Source: Planctomycetota bacterium (GTDB taxonomy: Bacteria; Planctomycetota; UBA1135; UBA2386). Taken from it: a stretch of 32,677 bases of DNA. The stretch is from contig JADLFX010000029.1 of assembly GCA_020849665.1 (NCBI GenBank), forward strand, positions 1 to 32,677, read 5' to 3'. The position numbers were made by a program, and so were the translations under genes. Under the pieces are notes generated by a model, which made no database searches, was not told where the DNA came from, and saw nothing but the letters and a program-made list of their open reading frames with translations. Below are positions 1 through 8,919 of the stretch, in pieces. The stretch's first letter is position 1. The number at the start of each line of letters is the position of its first letter.

Positions 1-146
1 CGAACGCGAGATGGCTAGTCTTGGTCATCGGTCGGTCCCTCCGCCTGCGGCTCTGGCCGCGAAGCGATTCGAGGCTAACCCGCGCACATGCGCAGCGGGC
101 CGACCGCTTCATCCTGTCTGAGCCGCCGCCGGCGCGCCGGGCCCGC

Positions 147-821
147 TCAGAACGAGAGCGGGCTCTGCAGCGCCAGCAGGCGCGCGCTGCCGGGCGCGAG
201 GCGGTAGAGGCGCGACTCGCCCGCCGCCGGCGTCTCGGCGTCCTGCAGGATCCCGTAGAGGCGGATCCGGTGCGCGAACACGTCGGCGCCGATCGGATGC
301 CCGGCGATCGCCTGGTAGACGTGGCGCAGCGCCTCGATCGAGAAGCGCGGCGGCAGCAGGTCGAACGCCGCCAGGCCCAGCGTCGCCTCCCGCTGCAGGA
401 ACGCGAGCGCCGCGGCGAGGACGTCGGCGTGGTCGAAGGCCAGCTGCGGGGGCGCGGAAGCCGGCCACCAGCGCGCCGCGGCGGCGTCGTCGCCCGCCAC
501 CGGCTCGGGCGCGGGCGGCGGGAAGAGCGCCTGGTATGCACACGTCACGGTGTGGCCGCGCGGGTCCCGTCCGGGTCGTCCGAACACGCCGAAGAGGCGC
601 AGCGTGGCCGCCACCACGCCGGTCTCCTCGCTCAGCTCGCGCCGCGCCGCCGCCTCCGGCTCCTCGTCCGCCGCCACGAACCCGCCGGGCAGGGCCCAGT
701 CGCCGCGGAACGGGGCGTGGCGGCGCTCCACCAGGAGCACCTCCATCCGGTCGTCCTTGACCCGGAACGCGGCCACGTCCGCGGTGAGGGTCGGTCGGGG
801 ATCGCGCGCGCGGCCGACCAT
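147..821 (-). CDS. NUDIX hydrolase with C-terminal winged helix (NrtR-like)
   Basis: Protein of 224 residues. The Nudix box is complete: G47, E53, R61-E62, E65-E66 and G68 fit GX5EX7REUXEEXGU, so pyrophosphohydrolase chemistry on a nucleoside-diphosphate-linked substrate is possible. The C-terminal third (about residues 155-224) contains LLPPRFSIEALRHVYQAI followed by a basic, aromatic-rich stretch, which is the winged-helix pattern of NrtR-type NAD-metabolism regulators. In that family the Nudix part senses ADP-ribose-like ligands and the helix domain binds DNA. Its ATG shares one base with the TGA of the upstream aminotransferase (TGATG), so the two are co-translated. Many NrtR proteins have a decayed Nudix box, so an intact box leaves enzyme, regulator or both open. 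Family assignment is firm; regulatory role is inference. Confidence 0.85.
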   Translation of the reverse strand: MVGRARDPRPTLTADVAAFRVKDDRMEVLLVERRHAPFRGDWALPGGFVAADEEPEAAARRELSEETGVVAATLRLFGVFGRPGRDPRGHTVTCAYQALFPPPAPEPVAGDDAAAARWWPASAPPQLAFDHADVLAAALAFLQREATLGLAAFDLLPPRFSIEALRHVYQAIAGHPIGADVFAHRIRLYGILQDAETPAAGESRLYRLAPGSARLLALQSPLSF

Positions 822-2032
822 CAGAACGCCAGCAGCTCCGGCAGGACGCGCGCGAGCCGCTCGTACTGCGGCAGGGTGTTGTAGACCTGGGCGGCGATGC
901 GCAGCACCCGGCGCGGCGGTGCCGGCCACAGCATCACCGGCACCTCGATGCGGTGCTCCTCGAAGAGCCGCTCCTGGAGGGCATCGGCGTAGTGCGGGTC
1001 GCGCGGCGGGCCGCCGCGCTGGTCGGGGAGCGGCAGCGACACCAGCGAACCGATCATCACGTCGGGCACCGGCGGGCGGACCCCCAGCGCCGCGCACAGC
1101 ACGGCGCGCGCCGCCAGGGCGAGTTCGCGATTGTGGGCGCGCAGCGCCGGCCAGCCGCCCGGCAGGAGCGAGCCCATGAAGTGCAGCGCGTCGGGCACCA
1201 CGAGCCACGGGCTGGGATCGAGGGTGCCGGTGAAATCGAACTCGAGGCGGAAGCGCGTGCGGTCGGTGCGCTTGGAGTTGGCGCCGTGGCTGATGCAGAG
1301 CGGCCGGATGCCGGCCTGCCGGTCGCGGCGCACGTAGAGGAGCGCGGAGCCCTTGGGCGTGCACACCCACTTGTGCAGGTTGCCGGTGTAGTAGGCCGCG
1401 CCGATCGCGCGCAGGTCGAGTTCCAGCATGCCGGGGGCGTGGGCGCCGTCCACCAGCGTGTCGATCCCGCGCTCGGCCATGGCCCGCACGATCTTCTCCA
1501 CCGGCAGCACCATGCCGGTCTGGCTGGTCACGTGATCCACCAGGAGCAGGCGCGTGCGCGGCCGCGCGCGCGCGAGGATCGCCTGCACGGCCTCCAGCGG
1601 ATCGCGCAGCGGGAACGGCACGGCCGCCACGACCACCTGCGCACCGCTGCGCTCGGCCACGTAGTCGAGCGCGTTGCGGCAGGCGTTGTACTCGTGGTCG
1701 GTCACCAGGAGTTCGTCGCCGGGCGCGAGGCGGAGCGAGCGCAGCACGGTGTTGACGCCCGTCGTGGCGTTGGGCACGAACGCGAGGTCGTCGGGATCGC
1801 AGCGCACGAACGCGGCCAGGGCCGCGCGCGCGTGGTCCAGGCAGCCCTCGAGCTGGCGGCCGAGGAAGAGCACGGGCTCGCGCTCCAGGCGCGCGCGCCA
1901 CTCCGCCTGCGCCTCCAGGATGGGGCGCGGGCAGGCCCCGAACGAGCCGTGGTTCAGGAACACGACCTCCGGATCCAGGACGAAGTGGCGCGCCCAGGGC
2001 GACGCGGGGAGGTCTGGGTGCGGCTGGGTCAC
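821..2032 (-). CDS. Class V aminotransferase-fold PLP enzyme (isopenicillin N epimerase-like)
   Basis: Protein of 403 residues, normal for fold-type I PLP enzymes. The N-terminus carries FLNHGSFGACP, typical of the isopenicillin N epimerase/EgtE-like branch of class V aminotransferases. TLVDGAHAPGM holds the Asp-x-x-His that contacts the cofactor, and K221 in GNLHKW is the expected Schiff-base lysine. The substrate cannot be told from sequence; epimerase, cysteine lyase or desulfurase chemistry all occur in this branch. I chose the GTG at 2032 because the family-conserved N-terminus begins just after it and AGGA lies about 8 nt upstream; the open frame continues further only into non-conserved sequence. 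The last codon overlaps the start of the NUDIX gene by one base. The gene diverges from the sppA-like gene. Confidence 0.85.
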   Translation of the reverse strand: MTQPHPDLPASPWARHFVLDPEVVFLNHGSFGACPRPILEAQAEWRARLEREPVLFLGRQLEGCLDHARAALAAFVRCDPDDLAFVPNATTGVNTVLRSLRLAPGDELLVTDHEYNACRNALDYVAERSGAQVVVAAVPFPLRDPLEAVQAILARARPRTRLLLVDHVTSQTGMVLPVEKIVRAMAERGIDTLVDGAHAPGMLELDLRAIGAAYYTGNLHKWVCTPKGSALLYVRRDRQAGIRPLCISHGANSKRTDRTRFRLEFDFTGTLDPSPWLVVPDALHFMGSLLPGGWPALRAHNRELALAARAVLCAALGVRPPVPDVMIGSLVSLPLPDQRGGPPRDPHYADALQERLFEEHRIEVPVMLWPAPPRRVLRIAAQVYNTLPQYERLARVLPELLAF

Positions 2033-2372
2033 GAGGACGTCCTGGTCGTACGTACGGCGCGCAGCGGGTCTGCGGGCCGGAGCCACGCGAGCGGCGCGAC
2101 AGTGCTGGTCGTCGGGGGCATGGCGCGGAGCGAGCGACCTTACCCGGCGGCCGCGCGTCCGGCGAATCCGGCGGACGCGGCGGAGTGGCCCGCCCGCGAA
2201 AGATCGCCGCGCCCGCCGGCCACCCAGGAGCCAGGCACGCCCCGCCGCGGCGCGCCCGCGGGCCCCGGACTCCTCCCTTGCCCTGGCGGTGGCATGCTCC
2301 CCTCGCGGAGTGTCTGCTGGGCCCTCCGCGTCCGCTGACGCGCCGTACCGCATGACCCGATCCCGACACCCC
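2033..2372. other. Divergent intergenic region between aminotransferase and SppA-like genes
   Basis: This 340-base gap must hold promoters for both directions. I find no clear -35/-10 pair. A 10-bp palindrome AGGACGTCCT (2034-2043) lies directly before the GTG of the aminotransferase and contains its likely Shine-Dalgarno. CGTACGTACG (2047-2056) is a second short palindrome next to it. Open frames here are GC-driven and show no family pattern. Confidence 0.4.
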
Positions 2373-4154
2373 ATGGCCAAGATCCACTGTCTCGCGTTCG
2401 CATTCCTCCTGTCCTGGTGCGCGGCCGCCCAGGAGCAGGCCCCGGCCGCGCCGGCCGCGCCGGCCAGACCGAAGGTCCACGCCGTGCGCATCGAGGGCGT
2501 GTTCGCCGACCTGCCCGAGGTGAGCCTGGGAGTGGCCGACCTGCTGGGCGGGATGAAGGGGGCGCCCAAGGCGTTCTACGAGCTGCGCGACAAGATCGCG
2601 CGGCTTGCCAAGGACCCCGAGGTGAAGACCGTGCTGCTCGACCTCAGCGCCGAGAAGGTGCTGAATCTGCCGCAAGTGGCCGAGTTGGCGCGCACGCTGC
2701 GCGACCTCCGGGCCGCCGGCAAGACCGTGCACGCCTACGTCGAGAACGCGGGACCGGTCGAGTACCAGCTCGCCGCGCAGGCCGATCGCATCCTGCTCGC
2801 CGAGATGGGGCTCGTGGACCTGCGCTCCCTGGCGATGACGGTGCTCTTCCTGAAGGACGCGCTGGACCTGCTCGGGATGCAGACCGACGTCGTGCGCGTG
2901 GGCGAGTTCAAGGGCGCGGTCGAACCCTTCGTGCTGCCCAAGATGAGCAAGCATCTGCGCGAGCACTACACCGCGATGCTCGAGTCGATGAACCGCGACG
3001 TCGTGCAGCGGATCGCGGAGGGCCGGCGCATGGATCCCGCCCGCGTGCGCGAGCTGCAGCAGCGGCGCCTGTTCCGCGCCGCCGAGGCCAAGGAGGCCGG
3101 CCTGGTCGACGAGCTGGTGGCGTGGCATGGAGCGCGGCGCGCCTACGCGCAGGTGGCGAAGGCGGAAGACTTCGAGCTGGTCGACGCGCTGCCCAAGAAG
3201 AAGCCCAAGTCGCTCAACCTCATGACCATGGTGTCGGACCTGTTCCAGCCCAAGAAGGACCGCAAGCTGGCCGAGCCCACCCTGGTGGTGCTGCACCTCT
3301 CCGGCGGGATCGCCGACGGCGACAAGCCGGAGGCCGGCAGCATCGTGTCCGGTCCGACGGTGAAGGCCATCGACGAGCTGGCGGACAGCGAGCACGTGAA
3401 GGGCGTGGTGCTGCGCGTGAATTCCCCCGGCGGGTCGGCCACCGCCAGCGAGGCGATCCTGCTGGCGTTGAAGCGCCTCTCCGCCAGGAAGCCCGTGGTC
3501 GTGTCGATGGGCGAGCTGGCCGCGTCGGGCGGCTACTACATCACCTGCTTCGGCAGGCCGATCCTTGCCGAGGCCGCCACGCTCACCGGTTCGATCGGCG
3601 TGTTCGGCATGCGCGTGATCCCCGGCGCGCTGATGCGTCGGGTCGGGGTGCACGAGGAGCTGATCGGCCTGGACGAGATGAACGCCATGGACTCGATCAC
3701 CCAGCCGTGGAGCGACGCGGCGAAGCAGAAGGTGCAGGGCTTCGTGGACGAGGTGTACGAGCGCTTCACCGGCCACGTGGCGGCGTCGCGGCGCATGACG
3801 CGCGAGAAGGTCCTGCCCATCGCCGGCGGGCGGGTCTGGTCGGGCGCGCAGGCCGTGGAGCTGGGGCTCGTCGACAAGGTCGGCGGCCTCGACGACGCAC
3901 TGGCTCTGCTGCGCAGGGACGCCCAGGCCGATGCCAAGGTGCCGGTCGTGCACCGGCCAGAACCCAAGAACTTCGTGGAGTCGTTCCTGAGTTCGATGGC
4001 CGAGGGCGAGGCGTCGCTGGACCTCGACCTCTTGCGGGCGGTCCTGGCGCGGGTGGGCGACCATCCCGTGCTGATGGCCCTTCTGCGCGCGGCGCGGGGC
4101 GAGCAGGGGCTGCGCGTCCAGGCCCTGGCGCCGGAGATCGTGCGCGTGCGGTGA
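2373..4154 (+). CDS. sppA: Signal peptide peptidase SppA, 67K type
   Basis: Protein of 593 residues from the ATG at 2373, close to the 618 of E. coli SppA. A Sec signal or N-terminal anchor (MAKIHCLAFAFLLSWCAAAQ) is followed by two tandem S49/ClpP-like domains, as in the long form. The catalytic lysine should be K180 in VGEFKGAVEPF, matching K209 of E. coli, and the nucleophile S385 in ELAASGGYY, matching S409. The enzyme degrades signal peptides left in the membrane; the active site faces the periplasm. An in-frame ATG at 2352 would add seven residues; I prefer 2373 because the hydrophobic segment follows directly. It stands alone, between a divergent gene and a 278-base gap. Confidence 0.92.
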   Translation: MAKIHCLAFAFLLSWCAAAQEQAPAAPAAPARPKVHAVRIEGVFADLPEVSLGVADLLGGMKGAPKAFYELRDKIARLAKDPEVKTVLLDLSAEKVLNLPQVAELARTLRDLRAAGKTVHAYVENAGPVEYQLAAQADRILLAEMGLVDLRSLAMTVLFLKDALDLLGMQTDVVRVGEFKGAVEPFVLPKMSKHLREHYTAMLESMNRDVVQRIAEGRRMDPARVRELQQRRLFRAAEAKEAGLVDELVAWHGARRAYAQVAKAEDFELVDALPKKKPKSLNLMTMVSDLFQPKKDRKLAEPTLVVLHLSGGIADGDKPEAGSIVSGPTVKAIDELADSEHVKGVVLRVNSPGGSATASEAILLALKRLSARKPVVVSMGELAASGGYYITCFGRPILAEAATLTGSIGVFGMRVIPGALMRRVGVHEELIGLDEMNAMDSITQPWSDAAKQKVQGFVDEVYERFTGHVAASRRMTREKVLPIAGGRVWSGAQAVELGLVDKVGGLDDALALLRRDAQADAKVPVVHRPEPKNFVESFLSSMAEGEASLDLDLLRAVLARVGDHPVLMALLRAARGEQGLRVQALAPEIVRVR

Positions 4155-4200
4155 GGCGGGCGACGCGCGGCGCTCGGGGGACGGGGAGCGATGCCCCGCA

Positions 4201-4240
4201 GGAGGCGCGCGCCGCGCGCGGGCCTTCGCCGGCCGCCTCC
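4201..4240 (+). terminator. GC-rich hairpin after sppA, possible terminator
   Basis: GGAGGCG (4201-4207) is exactly complementary to CGCCTCC (4234-4240), and the enclosed bases can pair further around a TTCG. It lies about 47 nt after the stop of the SppA gene. No T-run follows, so classical intrinsic termination is not shown. Confidence 0.3.
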
Positions 4241-4432
4241 CAGGCGCCCGCCCTGCCGGGTGCTCGGACCCTTCACAGGATTGGGACGTGGAGCGACGTC
4301 CGCGGGACCCTGGAAGTCGATATCTAGGGCCACGCGCGGGGCGTCCCCGGGGCACGGTGGCTACCGTGCACCGCGGCCGCCGGAGCCGGCGCCGCCATGG
4401 GGGCGGTGGCCTCGCGTGCACGGAGCCCCACG

Positions 4433-6523
4433 ATGCCCACGAACCAACGAGCCCGACTCCTTGCCTGGTCGATCCCTCTCGCTTTCGCGAGCGTCCTGGG
4501 CGCCCAGGGTCCGACCCTGGCCGATGCCCAGGCCGCGGCGCGCACGATCGACGCCATGGTCGGGCGCGCGCTGGCGGCGCAGCAGCAGGAACCCAACTCC
4601 CTGGTCGACGACGCGACCTTCCTGCGCCGTGCGTACCTGACCATCGTGGGGCGGATCCCGAGCGCCGAGGAGGCGCAGGCCTTCCTGCGCGACGGCTCGG
4701 GCAACCGCCGCGCGGCCCTGATCGAGCGGCTGCTCGAGTCGCCGGGTCGCGACAGCCACGAGTTCCACTACTGGGCCGACCTCCTGCGCGGGCGCTCGCG
4801 CCTGATGCGCCAGACCTCGGGCGAGCCGTTCCTGCACTGGCTGAAGGAGTCGATCGCCGCGGACCAGCCCTACGACGCGATGGTGCGCGACATGCTCACC
4901 GCCGAGGGACCGGCCCACCAGCGCGGCAACGGCGCCACGGGCTACATCCTGCGCGACCTGGGGATGCCGCTCGACAACATGGCCAACACCATCCGCGTGT
5001 TCCTGGGCACGCGGGTGGAGTGCGCGCAGTGCCACAACCATCCGTTCGACAAGTGGACGCAGCGGCAGTTCTTCGAGATGTCGGCGTTCTTTGGCGGGAT
5101 GCGGTACCAGAGCGACTTCGAGCGCAGCGCGGCCGGACAGAGCCTGCGGCAGATGGCCCAGCAGGTCTACGCCGAGCACGGCAGGCAGGCCCAGCAGGCG
5201 CTGCGGCGCCTGATCCTGCCGCTCGGCGTGGGCGTGGCCGGCAGCGGCACCGGCCTCCTGCGCCTGCCCGACGACTACAAGTACGACGACGCGCAGCCCG
5301 GACAGCCGGTGGCCGCGCAGGTGATCTTCGGCGAACGGGTCGAGCTGCCGGTGGAGCTGCCGCGCGTGCCGCAACGCCCGCCGGCCCGGGCCCAGGCGGC
5401 GCGCGGCAGGAACGTCCCGGTCGGCAAGGAGGTCGACGCGCGCGAGACCTTCGCCGCGTGGCTCACCGATCCCGCCAATCCGCGCTTCGCCGCGAACGCG
5501 GCCAACCGCCAGTGGAAGCGCGTGTTCGGTCGCGGCCTGATCGAGCCGGTCGACGACCTGCGCGACGACACCAGGGCGGCGATCCCGGAGCTGATGGACT
5601 TCCTGGCGCAGCTCTTCGCCGACCTGCGCTTCGACGTGAGGCAGTACCAGCGCGTGCTGCTGCACACGCAGCTCTTCCAGCGCGCGGTCCCGGCGGACGA
5701 ACCCGCGGCCGAGGCCGCGTATCTCTTCCCCGGCCCCTTGCTGCAGCGCCTGAGCGCCGAGCAGCTGTGGGACTCGCTCCTCACCCTCGTGGTGCGCGAC
5801 GTGGACGGCAGGCTGCTCCCACCCGGCGCGCGCGCCGAGGAGGTGTACCGCCGCTTCGACGATCTGGCCAACGCATCACCCGAGCTCTTGCGAGATCTGG
5901 TCGGCCGCGAGCTGGTGCGCTACAGCGACCCGGCGAAGTACCGCGAGCTGGAGCGCGAGCGACGCGCACAGGAGGTGCGTGCGCGCATGGCGCAGAACGA
6001 CGAGCGGCAGCGCGAGGCGCGGCCGATCCTGCGCGACCTGGCTCTCGCGCGCCGCAAGGGCGACGAGGCCGAGACCGCGCGGCTCATGGCGCGGCTGCGC
6101 CTCCTCGGAGTGGCGATCCCGGGCGAGCGCCTGCCCGGCGGCGGCGACCGTGACCTGCTGCGCGCCTCCGACCTGCAGCAGCCGGCCCCGGCCAACCACC
6201 TCCTGCGCCTCTTCGGCCAGTCGGACCGGGAGACCGCCGAGGCCGCGAGTCGTGAGGCGACCGTGCCGCAGGTGCTGGCGATGCTCAACGGCTTCGTCGA
6301 GCAGCAGGTGCTGGGCCGCAAGGACTCGGCCCTGCGCCAGCAGCTGGACGCGGCCCGGACGCCGCCCGAGAAGGTGCGCGTCGCCTATCTCGCGATCCTG
6401 GGCCGCGAGCCGGACGCCAGGGAGCGCGTGTCGTGGACGCCGCTCGTGCAGGCCGGGGAGGCAGGAGTGCGCGATCTGGTGTGGGTGCTGGTGAACAGCC
6501 ACGAGTTCCGCTTCCAGCGCTGA
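4433..6523 (+). CDS. DUF1549/DUF1553 domain protein with a CxxCH motif
   Basis: Protein of 696 residues with an N-terminal signal (LAWSIPLAFASVLGAQG), so exported. Residues about 40-260 match DUF1549: FLRRAYLTIVGRIPS near the start, then C197-A-Q-C200-H201, followed by HPFDKWTQ. CxxCH is the haem c attachment motif, though haem binding by this family has not, to my knowledge, been demonstrated. The C-terminal half matches DUF1553, including FAANAANRQWKRVFGRGLIE and the closing NSHEFRF. These domains are greatly expanded in planctomycetes and of unknown function; links to carbohydrate or respiratory metabolism are proposals. It leads a three-gene set, with 20 nt to the DUF1501 gene. I took the ATG at 4433 (GGAG 8 nt upstream) over the one at 4397 because it puts the signal at the N-terminus. 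Confidence 0.9.
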   Translation: MPTNQRARLLAWSIPLAFASVLGAQGPTLADAQAAARTIDAMVGRALAAQQQEPNSLVDDATFLRRAYLTIVGRIPSAEEAQAFLRDGSGNRRAALIERLLESPGRDSHEFHYWADLLRGRSRLMRQTSGEPFLHWLKESIAADQPYDAMVRDMLTAEGPAHQRGNGATGYILRDLGMPLDNMANTIRVFLGTRVECAQCHNHPFDKWTQRQFFEMSAFFGGMRYQSDFERSAAGQSLRQMAQQVYAEHGRQAQQALRRLILPLGVGVAGSGTGLLRLPDDYKYDDAQPGQPVAAQVIFGERVELPVELPRVPQRPPARAQAARGRNVPVGKEVDARETFAAWLTDPANPRFAANAANRQWKRVFGRGLIEPVDDLRDDTRAAIPELMDFLAQLFADLRFDVRQYQRVLLHTQLFQRAVPADEPAAEAAYLFPGPLLQRLSAEQLWDSLLTLVVRDVDGRLLPPGARAEEVYRRFDDLANASPELLRDLVGRELVRYSDPAKYRELERERRAQEVRARMAQNDERQREARPILRDLALARRKGDEAETARLMARLRLLGVAIPGERLPGGGDRDLLRASDLQQPAPANHLLRLFGQSDRETAEAASREATVPQVLAMLNGFVEQQVLGRKDSALRQQLDAARTPPEKVRVAYLAILGREPDARERVSWTPLVQAGEAGVRDLVWVLVNSHEFRFQR

Positions 6524-6543
6524 GCCGCCGAGGAGAACCGACC

Positions 6544-7848
6544 ATGAGCTGCCACGATCTCCTGCACGCCGCCGACGACCTGACGCGGCGCATGTTCCTG
6601 GGCGAGACGGCCCGGCGCCTCTTCGGCCTCGGCGCGGCCTCGTTCCTGCTGCGCGACCCGGCCCTGCCCGGCACGGACGGCTTCGCCCTCGGACCCGCAA
6701 GCGCACGCAACGTGGTCTACGTGTTCCTGCGCGGCGGGCTCTCGCACATCGACTCCTTCGATCCCAAGCCGGGCGCGGCCACCGCGGGTCCGGTGCAGGC
6801 GATCGCGACCAGCGCCGACGGCGTGCAGGTGAGCGAGTACTTCCCGCACCTCGCGCGCCAGATGGACAAGGTCGCGATCCTGAGCGGCATGTCGTCGACC
6901 CAGGGCGCGCACGCGCAGGGCCAGTACCTGATGCGCACCGGGTACGAACTGCGCGGCACGATCCAGCACCCCAGCCTGGGCGCCTGGGTGAACCGGATGG
7001 CGGGCAGGATCAACCCGACGATGCCGGGGCACGTGATCCTGGGCGGCGGCGCCGACATGCCGAGCGCCGGCTTCTTCCCGCCCCAGTTCCTCGCCCTGCC
7101 GATCGGCGATCCGAAGGCCGGGCTGCAGCACAGCGCGCGCGCTCGCGGCGTCGACGAGGCGACGTTCCAGCGCCGGCTCGACCTGCTCGCGAAGATGAAC
7201 CAGGGCTTCCAGGAGCGCTTCCCGCACAAGCAGGTGACCGCGTACGGCGACATGTACGCCGCGGCGGTGCGCCTGATGCGTTCCGACGACCTGGTGGCCT
7301 TCGATCTCGGCGCCGAGCCGGCCGGCATCAGGAACGCCTACGGCGACGGCACGTTCGGACAGGGCTGTCTCCTGGCCCGCCGCCTCGTCGAGCACGGCGT
7401 CCGCTTCGTCGAGGTGGTGAGCGACGGCTGGGACACGCACGTGCAGAACTTCGATGCCCTGGAGGAGAAGACCCCCGACCTGGATCGCGGACTGGCCTGC
7501 CTGCTCGCCGACCTGGACGCGCGCGGACTGCTGCGCGAGACCCTGGTGGTGGTGGCCACGGAGTTCGGCCGCAGCCCCGAGATCACGCGCGACAACAACG
7601 GGCGCAACCACTACCCGAAGGCGTTCTCGTGCCTGCTCGCGGGCGGCGGGATCCGCGGCGGCGTGCGCTACGGCCAGACCGACGCGGAGGGCAAGGAAGT
7701 GCTGGCGGGGCGCACGACCATCCCGGACCTCAACGCGACCATCGCGCACGCGCTCGGCCTGCCGCTGGAGCACGTCGTGCACTCGCCCGCGGGGCGGCCG
7801 TTCACGGTCGCCGACAAGGGCAAGCCGGTCCTCGCGCTCTTCGGGTGA
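6544..7848 (+). CDS. DUF1501 family protein, Tat-exported
   Basis: Protein of 434 residues. The N-terminus DLTRRMFLGETARRLFGLGAAS has the twin-arginine SRRxFL-like motif and a weak hydrophobic segment, so export in folded form by Tat is expected, which often implies a bound cofactor. The body has DUF1501 features related to the alkaline phosphatase/sulfatase fold: FLRGGLSHIDSFDPKP near the start, DGWDTHVQNF in the middle and VVATEFGRSPEI plus GRNHYPKAFSCLLAG near the end, whose Asp, His and Glu residues resemble metal-site positions of that superfamily. Activity is unknown. In planctomycetes this gene usually follows a DUF1549/DUF1553 gene, as here. AGGAG lies about 8 nt before the ATG. The next gene starts 11 nt downstream. 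Confidence 0.92.
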   Translation: MSCHDLLHAADDLTRRMFLGETARRLFGLGAASFLLRDPALPGTDGFALGPASARNVVYVFLRGGLSHIDSFDPKPGAATAGPVQAIATSADGVQVSEYFPHLARQMDKVAILSGMSSTQGAHAQGQYLMRTGYELRGTIQHPSLGAWVNRMAGRINPTMPGHVILGGGADMPSAGFFPPQFLALPIGDPKAGLQHSARARGVDEATFQRRLDLLAKMNQGFQERFPHKQVTAYGDMYAAAVRLMRSDDLVAFDLGAEPAGIRNAYGDGTFGQGCLLARRLVEHGVRFVEVVSDGWDTHVQNFDALEEKTPDLDRGLACLLADLDARGLLRETLVVVATEFGRSPEITRDNNGRNHYPKAFSCLLAGGGIRGGVRYGQTDAEGKEVLAGRTTIPDLNATIAHALGLPLEHVVHSPAGRPFTVADKGKPVLALFG

Positions 7849-7859
7849 GGGGCATGCAC

Positions 7860-8894
7860 ATGCGTTTCGTCCGTGGTTGGGGAGTGGGACTCGGGCTGGC
7901 GGTGCTCGGCGCGGCACGGCCGGGGCTCGCGCAGGAGCCGATCGACTTCGCGCGGCAGGTCCTGCCGGTGCTGGAGAAGCACTGCTTCGAGTGCCACCGC
8001 GCCGCGTACACCGACGCGCAGGGCCGCCGGCGCACCCCGAAGGGCGGCCTGCGTCTGGACGGCAGGGAGTGGATCGCGAAGGGTGGCGACAACGGCCGCG
8101 TGCTGGTGCCCGGCAAGCCGGAGCAGAGCGAGCTCTACACGCGCACGGTGCTGCCGGAGGACCACCCGGACCGGATGCCGGATGGCCGCGACGCGCTGCC
8201 CGCGCGCGAGACCGAGATCCTGCGTGCCTGGATCGCTGCGGGCGCGGGCTTCGGCGCGTGGAGCGGCGCAACGGGTCCCGAGCCGGTGCGGCTGACCGGG
8301 TCCGGCGCCGCGCGGCCGGCCGAACCCGTGGCCGCGTGGCGCACCGAGGTGGCGAAGGGGCTGGCTCCGCTGGCGCCCGAGGTGCTGGCGAAGGCCGCGG
8401 GCGGGAAGGCGCGGATCACCCCGATCGCCGAGGGTTCGCCGCTGCTGCGCGTGGAGTTCCCCGGGCACGAGGCCGACGTCGGCGACCAGGACCTCGCGGC
8501 GCTCGCGCCGCTGCGCGAGCACGTCGCGCAGCTGATCCTGCCGCGCGCCAGGGTGACCGACCGCGGCATGGCGGCCGTGGCGCGCCTGCCGCGGCTCGTG
8601 CACCTGGACCTGCGCGAGACCGCCGTGGGGGATCCGGGCGTCGCGCAGCTCGGCGGACTGACCGAGCTGCGCGTGCTGAACCTCTTCGCCACGCCGGTCA
8701 CCGATGCGGGCGTCGCGACGCTGGCGCGCCTGTCCAAGCTGGAGAGCGTCTACCTGTGGGAGTCGGAGGTGACGGAGGCGGGACTCGTCAGGCTGCGCGC
8801 GGCCCTGCCCGGGGCGCGGATCGTGGGCGCTCCCGCGCTGCCTGCCCCCGAGACGGACGGCGCCGGCGCCCGCAACCCGCGCCGCCCCCGGTGA
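7860..8894 (+). CDS. Exported planctomycete cytochrome c (PSCyt1-like) with leucine-rich repeats
   Basis: Protein of 344 residues. A signal (GWGVGLGLAVLGAARPGLAQ) is followed by FARQVLPVLEKHCFECH, the hallmark of the planctomycete-type cytochrome c domain; C42-F-E-C45-H46 should attach haem. GGLRLDGREWIAKGGDNG and DRMPDGRDALPARE complete the domain by about residue 135. From about residue 200 come four to five leucine-rich repeats with the VTDRGMAAVARLPRLVHLDL pattern, usually a protein-binding surface. This domain pairing is common in planctomycetes, function unknown. It is third in the cassette, 11 nt after the DUF1501 gene. The ATG at 7860 is preferred over that at 7854 because GAGGGG then lies at normal spacing. 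It converges with the methyltransferase gene, 25 nt away. Confidence 0.9.
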   Translation: MRFVRGWGVGLGLAVLGAARPGLAQEPIDFARQVLPVLEKHCFECHRAAYTDAQGRRRTPKGGLRLDGREWIAKGGDNGRVLVPGKPEQSELYTRTVLPEDHPDRMPDGRDALPARETEILRAWIAAGAGFGAWSGATGPEPVRLTGSGAARPAEPVAAWRTEVAKGLAPLAPEVLAKAAGGKARITPIAEGSPLLRVEFPGHEADVGDQDLAALAPLREHVAQLILPRARVTDRGMAAVARLPRLVHLDLRETAVGDPGVAQLGGLTELRVLNLFATPVTDAGVATLARLSKLESVYLWESEVTEAGLVRLRAALPGARIVGAPALPAPETDGAGARNPRRPR

Positions 8895-8919
8895 CCGGAA
8901 CGCTGCCGGCTCCGTTCGT

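Noticed and set aside
1..146. Possible tRNA-like or coding sequence at the left edge
   Set aside because: A GATTCGAG stretch recalls a T-loop but no cloverleaf can be drawn, and no coding pattern is present.
147..4421. Minus-strand open frame of 1424 codons spanning the NUDIX, aminotransferase and sppA loci
   Set aside because: Only its last 225 codons (147-821) encode a recognisable protein. The rest is antisense to well-supported genes and results from third-position GC bias.
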